This document shows positions 60,550 through 64,000 of a stretch of DNA of 64,000 nt, piece by piece. Numbering within the stretch: position 1 is the stretch's first letter; the number at the start of each line of letters is the position of its first letter. The notes below the pieces were generated by a model. The model was not told the origin of the DNA and made no database searches. It worked only from the letters and a program-made list of their open reading frames with translations. Source of the DNA: CBDDIP01 sp965279405 (GTDB lineage Bacteria; Actinomycetota; Acidimicrobiia; Acidimicrobiales; Ilumatobacteraceae); assembly GCA_965279405.1 (NCBI GenBank), contig OZ257157.1, forward strand, positions 4,526,001 through 4,590,000. Reading direction: 5' to 3'. The translations under genes and the position numbers were made by a program.

Positions 60550-61352
60550 CAGCACCGATCGGATCCGATCTGGCCGGGAAGGTCGCGTTCGTGACGGGGG
60601 GCGGCACCGGCATCGGTGGCGCCGTCGCCCTCCGGCTGGCCGCGCGGGGCGTGCACGTGGCGATCGTCGGTCGTCGACTCGAGCCGCTCGAGGCGGTCGC
60701 CGAGCAGAGCGGGGCATGGGCGGTCCAGTGCGATGTCGGATCGACAGCGAGCGTCGAGTCCGCCGTGCAGCAGGTCGTCGAGCGGTTCGGCCGCATCGAC
60801 ATCGTCGTCAACAACGCCGGCATCGCTCAGCGCGCCGGGGTCGAGGAGCTCGATGACGAGGGTTGGAGCTCGATGATCGAGATCAACCTCACGGGCCCGG
60901 CACGGGTGGCACGCGCCGCAGTGCCGCACATGCGCGCTCGCGGCGGTGGGGCGATCGTCAACGTCGCCTCGGTGGGCGCGCTGTTCGCAGCCAGGAAGTC
61001 CGTTGCCTACAGCACGACGAAGGCCGGACTCCTCGGTCTGACCCGATCGATGGCCATGGACCTCGGCCCGGTCGGCATCCGGGTCAACACGCTGTGCCCC
61101 GGCTGGGTCGACACACCAATGGCGGGCAAGGCATCCACGGCGGCAGGCCAGATCCACGATCTCGACGAGGCGCAGTCGCGCGAGCTGCTCGTGCGCAACA
61201 ACCCGATCCGCCGAATGGCTGATCCGGACGAGATCGCCAGCTGCGTCGAGTTCCTGGTGAGCGGTGCCGCCTCGTTCGTCACGGGAGCCATGCTCGTCGC
61301 CGACGGCGGGCAGACGATCGTGGACGTTGGAACGCTGGGCCTGAACAGATGA
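60546..61352 (+). CDS. short-chain dehydrogenase/reductase
   Basis: Classical SDR of 268 residues. TGGGTGIG at the N-terminus binds NAD(P), NNAG follows, and the catalytic Ser (NVASVGA), Tyr and Lys (YSTTK) are present with the C-terminal GAMLVADGGQT. It resembles FabG-like alcohol dehydrogenases. It is coupled to LLM copy 3 by ATGA and followed 13 bases later by the RraA-like gene, so it probably handles an alcohol or ketone in the same route. It is distinct from the two-domain SDR at 44762. Confidence 0.88.
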   Translation: MTAPIGSDLAGKVAFVTGGGTGIGGAVALRLAARGVHVAIVGRRLEPLEAVAEQSGAWAVQCDVGSTASVESAVQQVVERFGRIDIVVNNAGIAQRAGVEELDDEGWSSMIEINLTGPARVARAAVPHMRARGGGAIVNVASVGALFAARKSVAYSTTKAGLLGLTRSMAMDLGPVGIRVNTLCPGWVDTPMAGKASTAAGQIHDLDEAQSRELLVRNNPIRRMADPDEIASCVEFLVSGAASFVTGAMLVADGGQTIVDVGTLGLNR

Positions 61353-61365
61353 CCGGACGGCAACG

Positions 61366-62097
61366 TTGACCGACTCGGCGGCGATCCCCACGGTGCTCAC
61401 CAGCGAGCTGCGCGACATGTTGTCCGGCGTCAGCGTCGCGACCATCACCAACCAGCTGCAGAACCGCGGGTTGCGATCGACGTTCCTGTCCGGTCTCAAG
61501 CCGCTGCTCCCCGGCCAGTCGATGGTGGGCAGAGCCCGGACGCTGCGCTACGTCGCCCACCGCCAGGACAAGGTCGGCGAGCTCGGCGGCGGCATGAACG
61601 CCCAGCGTCGCGCCGCCGAGACCACAGAACCGGGAGACGTCCTGGTGATCGAGGCACGCGACGTGCCCGACGCGGGCACGGTCGGCGACATCTACGCGAT
61701 GCGCGCGTACCACCTCGGCGCGGTCGGCATCGTCACCGACGGCGCCCTGCGCGACACGCCCGCGATCTCCGAGCTGGGACGGCCCGTCTACCACCGCTCC
61801 TCGCACGCATCGACCTGGGGACGGCACCACATGCCGTTCAGCAACGACGAGCCGATCACGTGCGCCGGCGTCTACGTCGAGCCGGGCGACATCATCGTCG
61901 GTGATGCCGAGGGTGCCGTCGTCATCCCCCATGCGCTCGTCGACGAAGTGGCCCGTGACGCGGTGGCACAGGAGCTCCGCGAGGCGTTCGCCATCGAACG
62001 TGTGAAGGCCGGCGAGTCGTCGGTCGGCGTGTTTCCGCTGGCCAAGGAACGCCAAGCCGAGTTCCAGGCGTGGGCCGACGCTCGCACGAGGCGGTGA
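61366..62097 (+). CDS. RraA-like protein (possible 4-hydroxy-4-methyl-2-oxoglutarate/CHA aldolase)
   Basis: RraA-fold protein of 243 residues. The motif GAVGIVTDGALRDT and VEPGDIIVGDAEGAVVIP match the group containing LigK-type class II aldolases, which split 4-carboxy-4-hydroxy-2-oxoadipate in the 4,5-cleavage of protocatechuate or gallate. Other relatives inhibit RNase E, so function depends on context, and here an aldolase is more likely. Translation starts at TTG 61366, as no ATG or GTG fits. It converges with the Rieske gene, with 18 bases between stops. Confidence 0.75.
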   Translation: MTDSAAIPTVLTSELRDMLSGVSVATITNQLQNRGLRSTFLSGLKPLLPGQSMVGRARTLRYVAHRQDKVGELGGGMNAQRRAAETTEPGDVLVIEARDVPDAGTVGDIYAMRAYHLGAVGIVTDGALRDTPAISELGRPVYHRSSHASTWGRHHMPFSNDEPITCAGVYVEPGDIIVGDAEGAVVIPHALVDEVARDAVAQELREAFAIERVKAGESSVGVFPLAKERQAEFQAWADARTRR

Positions 62098-62115
62098 ACG
62101 GCGCTCGCTCGACCG

Positions 62116-63180
62116 CTACTCCCCCACCGACGCTGCTCGGACCATCCGCCGGAAGTGGTTGAGCGGCTTGTCGTGCGAGATCCCGAGCATCGGGTCGTCC
62201 GGATTGGCGCGCAAGGCACGCTGCTGTGCCTCGATCATCGTGCGGTCCTCGTTGAACGCCAGCTCGGCCATCATGAAACCGAGCTCGATCGCCGCCAGGT
62301 GGTCCGGCTCGGACGTCGGAACGCTGACGCTGTAGAAGTACCGGCTGCGGTGCTCGTCGACCGGCGTCGGGGCCTGGGAGCTCAGCGAAGAGGTGAGCGC
62401 CACGACGCCCTCGGGCCTGCCGTGACCGAACCGCTCCGCGGTGCCGGCGGGGTAGACACCGGTCTCCATCCGCAGGATGCCGGGCAGCACGTAGTCGTAG
62501 CTGATCCACATGTCGGTCAGCGCCGTCGTCGCGTTGGTCAGGTACGGCGCCGGCGGCACGTTCGTGTGCCACCGGTCGAACCGGATGCCGCGATCGACGT
62601 AGGTGACCACCGGGGCGACCTCGGCGAAGTCCTCGCGTCCGCTGAACGCACCGAGCGTGTTCTCGTGCGTGAACGCGACATGGGACAGATCGCACAGGTT
62701 GTCGTTGATCAGCTCGGCGTTTGCGTCGAAGTCGATGACCCCCTTCTTCATGACCATCCCGGCGGCCGGATCGTGACCGAGCTCAGCAGGGCGGAGGTCC
62801 CGGTCGGCCCGGTCGCGATCCCCGATCCAGATCCACACCCACTCGAAGCTCTCGACGACCTCCATCGTCTTGGCGCAGATCGCCTTCGGGATGACCTCCT
62901 GTCCGGGGATCTCGTTGCACGCTCCGTCCGGGCCGAACTTCAGCCCGTGGTACATGCAGCGAAGGTCGTCGCCGACGACGCGCCCGAGCGACAGCGGGGC
63001 AAGGCGATGCGGGCAGCGGTCAGCCATCGCCGTGATGGTGCCCGACGTCGTTCGGTACATGACGATGTCCTCGCCGGCGACGCGACACGCGAAGGGCTGG
63101 CCGGCGACGACGTCTTCCGCGTTGGCGGCCACGTACCAGCAGTTCTGCGGGTACTGAACGAGTTGTTGTCCGTGCTCCAT
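62116..63180 (-). CDS. Rieske non-haem iron oxygenase, VanA-type, copy 3
   Basis: Oxygenase of 354 residues. Rieske ligands C56, H58, C75 and H78 (CPH ... CMYH) and iron-site histidines H167 and H172 in NLCDLSHVAFTH fit the vanillate O-demethylase (VanA) group, more closely than the tandem copies at 50-52 kb. VanA needs a VanB-type reductase, and none is seen here. ATG 63180 has AGAGG 6 bases upstream. The upstream HpaI-like gene ends 27 bases away on the same strand, so the two may be cotranscribed. Confidence 0.87.
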   Translation of the reverse strand: MEHGQQLVQYPQNCWYVAANAEDVVAGQPFACRVAGEDIVMYRTTSGTITAMADRCPHRLAPLSLGRVVGDDLRCMYHGLKFGPDGACNEIPGQEVIPKAICAKTMEVVESFEWVWIWIGDRDRADRDLRPAELGHDPAAGMVMKKGVIDFDANAELINDNLCDLSHVAFTHENTLGAFSGREDFAEVAPVVTYVDRGIRFDRWHTNVPPAPYLTNATTALTDMWISYDYVLPGILRMETGVYPAGTAERFGHGRPEGVVALTSSLSSQAPTPVDEHRSRYFYSVSVPTSEPDHLAAIELGFMMAELAFNEDRTMIEAQQRALRANPDDPMLGISHDKPLNHFRRMVRAASVGE

Positions 63181-63207
63181 GTGTGCCTCTCGGTTGAGTC
63201 GTTCCAC

Positions 63208-63978
63208 TCAGGACGTGCGCAGCGCATCGAGCGCAGCGCCGAGCGTCGTCGCCGCCTTGGCGAACATCGTTGCGTCGTTGCTGACCATGATGAAGGAGTA
63301 GCCCTCGTCCCTGGCGGCCGCCGCCTGCTCGGCATCACCCACCGCGGTGCCGAGTGGCAGACCGCGCCGCTGGCACTGCGCACGTAGGTTGTCGACGAGT
63401 GCACGGAGCTCCGGGCTGGAGCCGGACAGCCCGCTGGACATCGTCAGATCGCCCATGCCGATGAACGCCGCGCTGAGCCCTGGGAGATCGAGCAGCGGTT
63501 CGATCTGTTCGAGCGTTGCACGGTTCTCGATCTGGATGGCCTTCACGACCTGCTCGCCCGAAGCTCGATAGCCAGAACCGAGCAGACCCCATCGCCCGGC
63601 GCGCGACGTGATTCCCATTCCGCGGACGCCCGACGGCGAGAACGTCATCTGTGACAGCGCCTCGGCGGCCTGATCGACGGACGTCACCTGAGGAACGAGG
63701 ATGCCGTTGGCACCCGAGTCGAGCACGCGCTGGATGTAGTTGCCACTTCGGTCGGGCACCCGAACGAACGCTGTCATCCCCAGGGACTGAGCGACGAGGA
63801 TCTGGGTGTACGCCGACTCGAGCGTCAACGGGCTGTGCTCGAGGTCGATGACGACGAAGTCGAACCCACCGTGCGCCAGCAGCTCGAGCGTTTCCAGGCT
63901 CGGCAATTTGACCCACGTGCCGTACGTCGGGTTCCCGGGTGAGCCGAGACCCGGGAGCGACGAAGCGCTTTCGGTCAC
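63208..63978 (-). CDS. HpaI/HpcH-family aldolase
   Basis: Metal-dependent class II aldolase of 256 residues, with GGFDFVVIDLEHSP, FVRVPDRSGNYIQRVLDSGANGILVPQV and FIGMGDLTMS. It is a distant relative of the HpaI-like protein at 36186 and likely cleaves a 4-hydroxy-2-oxo acid to pyruvate. GTG 63978 is the first start within the window, but the frame stays open to the right edge, so the true N-terminus may lie outside. It probably forms an operon with the downstream Rieske gene. Confidence 0.83.
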   Translation of the reverse strand: MTESASSLPGLGSPGNPTYGTWVKLPSLETLELLAHGGFDFVVIDLEHSPLTLESAYTQILVAQSLGMTAFVRVPDRSGNYIQRVLDSGANGILVPQVTSVDQAAEALSQMTFSPSGVRGMGITSRAGRWGLLGSGYRASGEQVVKAIQIENRATLEQIEPLLDLPGLSAAFIGMGDLTMSSGLSGSSPELRALVDNLRAQCQRRGLPLGTAVGDAEQAAAARDEGYSFIMVSNDATMFAKAATTLGAALDALRTS

Positions 63979-64000
63979 GACGGCATCGGGTACTCGTCGG

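Noticed and set aside
1..64000. tRNA, rRNA, insertion sequences, phage genes or attachment sites
   Set aside because: None was seen on reading either strand. Gaps between genes are too short for most of these, and no transposase or integrase is encoded.

Overview
The window is high-GC DNA from an actinobacterium. Its left half keeps the actinobacterial gene order pimA ... pdxS-pdxT-yebC, ruvC-ruvA-ruvB, yajC-secD-secF-apt-relA, all on the minus strand. GTG starts and ATGA/GTGA gene overlaps are common, and several enzymes look like F420-dependent (LLM-type) oxidoreductases. A member of the Acidimicrobiia (Ilumatobacter-like) would fit, but the class assignment is inference. No rRNA, tRNA, insertion sequence, prophage or CRISPR array was seen. 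The longest gap between genes is about 170 bases, so no stretch over 300 bases lacks a gene.

1-17.2 kb is housekeeping. It covers the stringent response (relA, cut by the left edge), adenine salvage (apt), protein export (yajC-secD-secF), queuosine tRNA modification (tgt-queA), Holliday junction processing (ruvCAB), a Nudix hydrolase, a 1-Cys peroxiredoxin, yebC, PLP synthase (pdxST), a DUF3048 lipoprotein, htpX and lemA, and a PimA-like mannosyltransferase. 17.3-29.5 kb is one seven-gene plus-strand operon: a large membrane protein, an ABC ATPase and permease, a protein with a long Gln-Gly repeat, a MoxR ATPase, a DUF58 protein, and a 1541-residue protein with three von Willebrand A-type MIDAS motifs. 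It ends head-on in an overlap with an isolated CcmF-type gene (29.4-31.0 kb).

31.0-37.8 kb is a tight catabolic operon behind a divergent TetR regulator. It encodes a group D flavin monooxygenase and then homologues of HpaE, HpaD, HpaG, HpaI and HpaH, which together look like a homoprotocatechuate (3,4-dihydroxyphenylacetate) meta-cleavage route.

37.8-64 kb is a second and less familiar catabolic region. It has a second set of ring-cleavage functions (aldehyde dehydrogenase, hydratase, FAH protein, two VOC proteins, a RraA-like and a HpaI-like aldolase). It also has three VanA-type Rieske oxygenases, a MetE-like protein, four LLM oxidoreductases, a two-domain SDR fusion, an APH-type kinase, SurE, a flavin reductase, a nitroreductase and an orphan lipoprotein receptor. 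Seven intergenic sites resemble the mycobacterial KstR2 motif AnCAAGnnCTTGnT. Two paralogous TetR regulators with an almost identical KstR2-like helix-turn-helix lie among them, so much of the region appears to be one regulon. A separate GntR regulator with its own inverted repeats controls the FAH/VOC pair. The substrate cannot be read from the sequence. A methoxylated or otherwise substituted phenolic is a reasonable guess.
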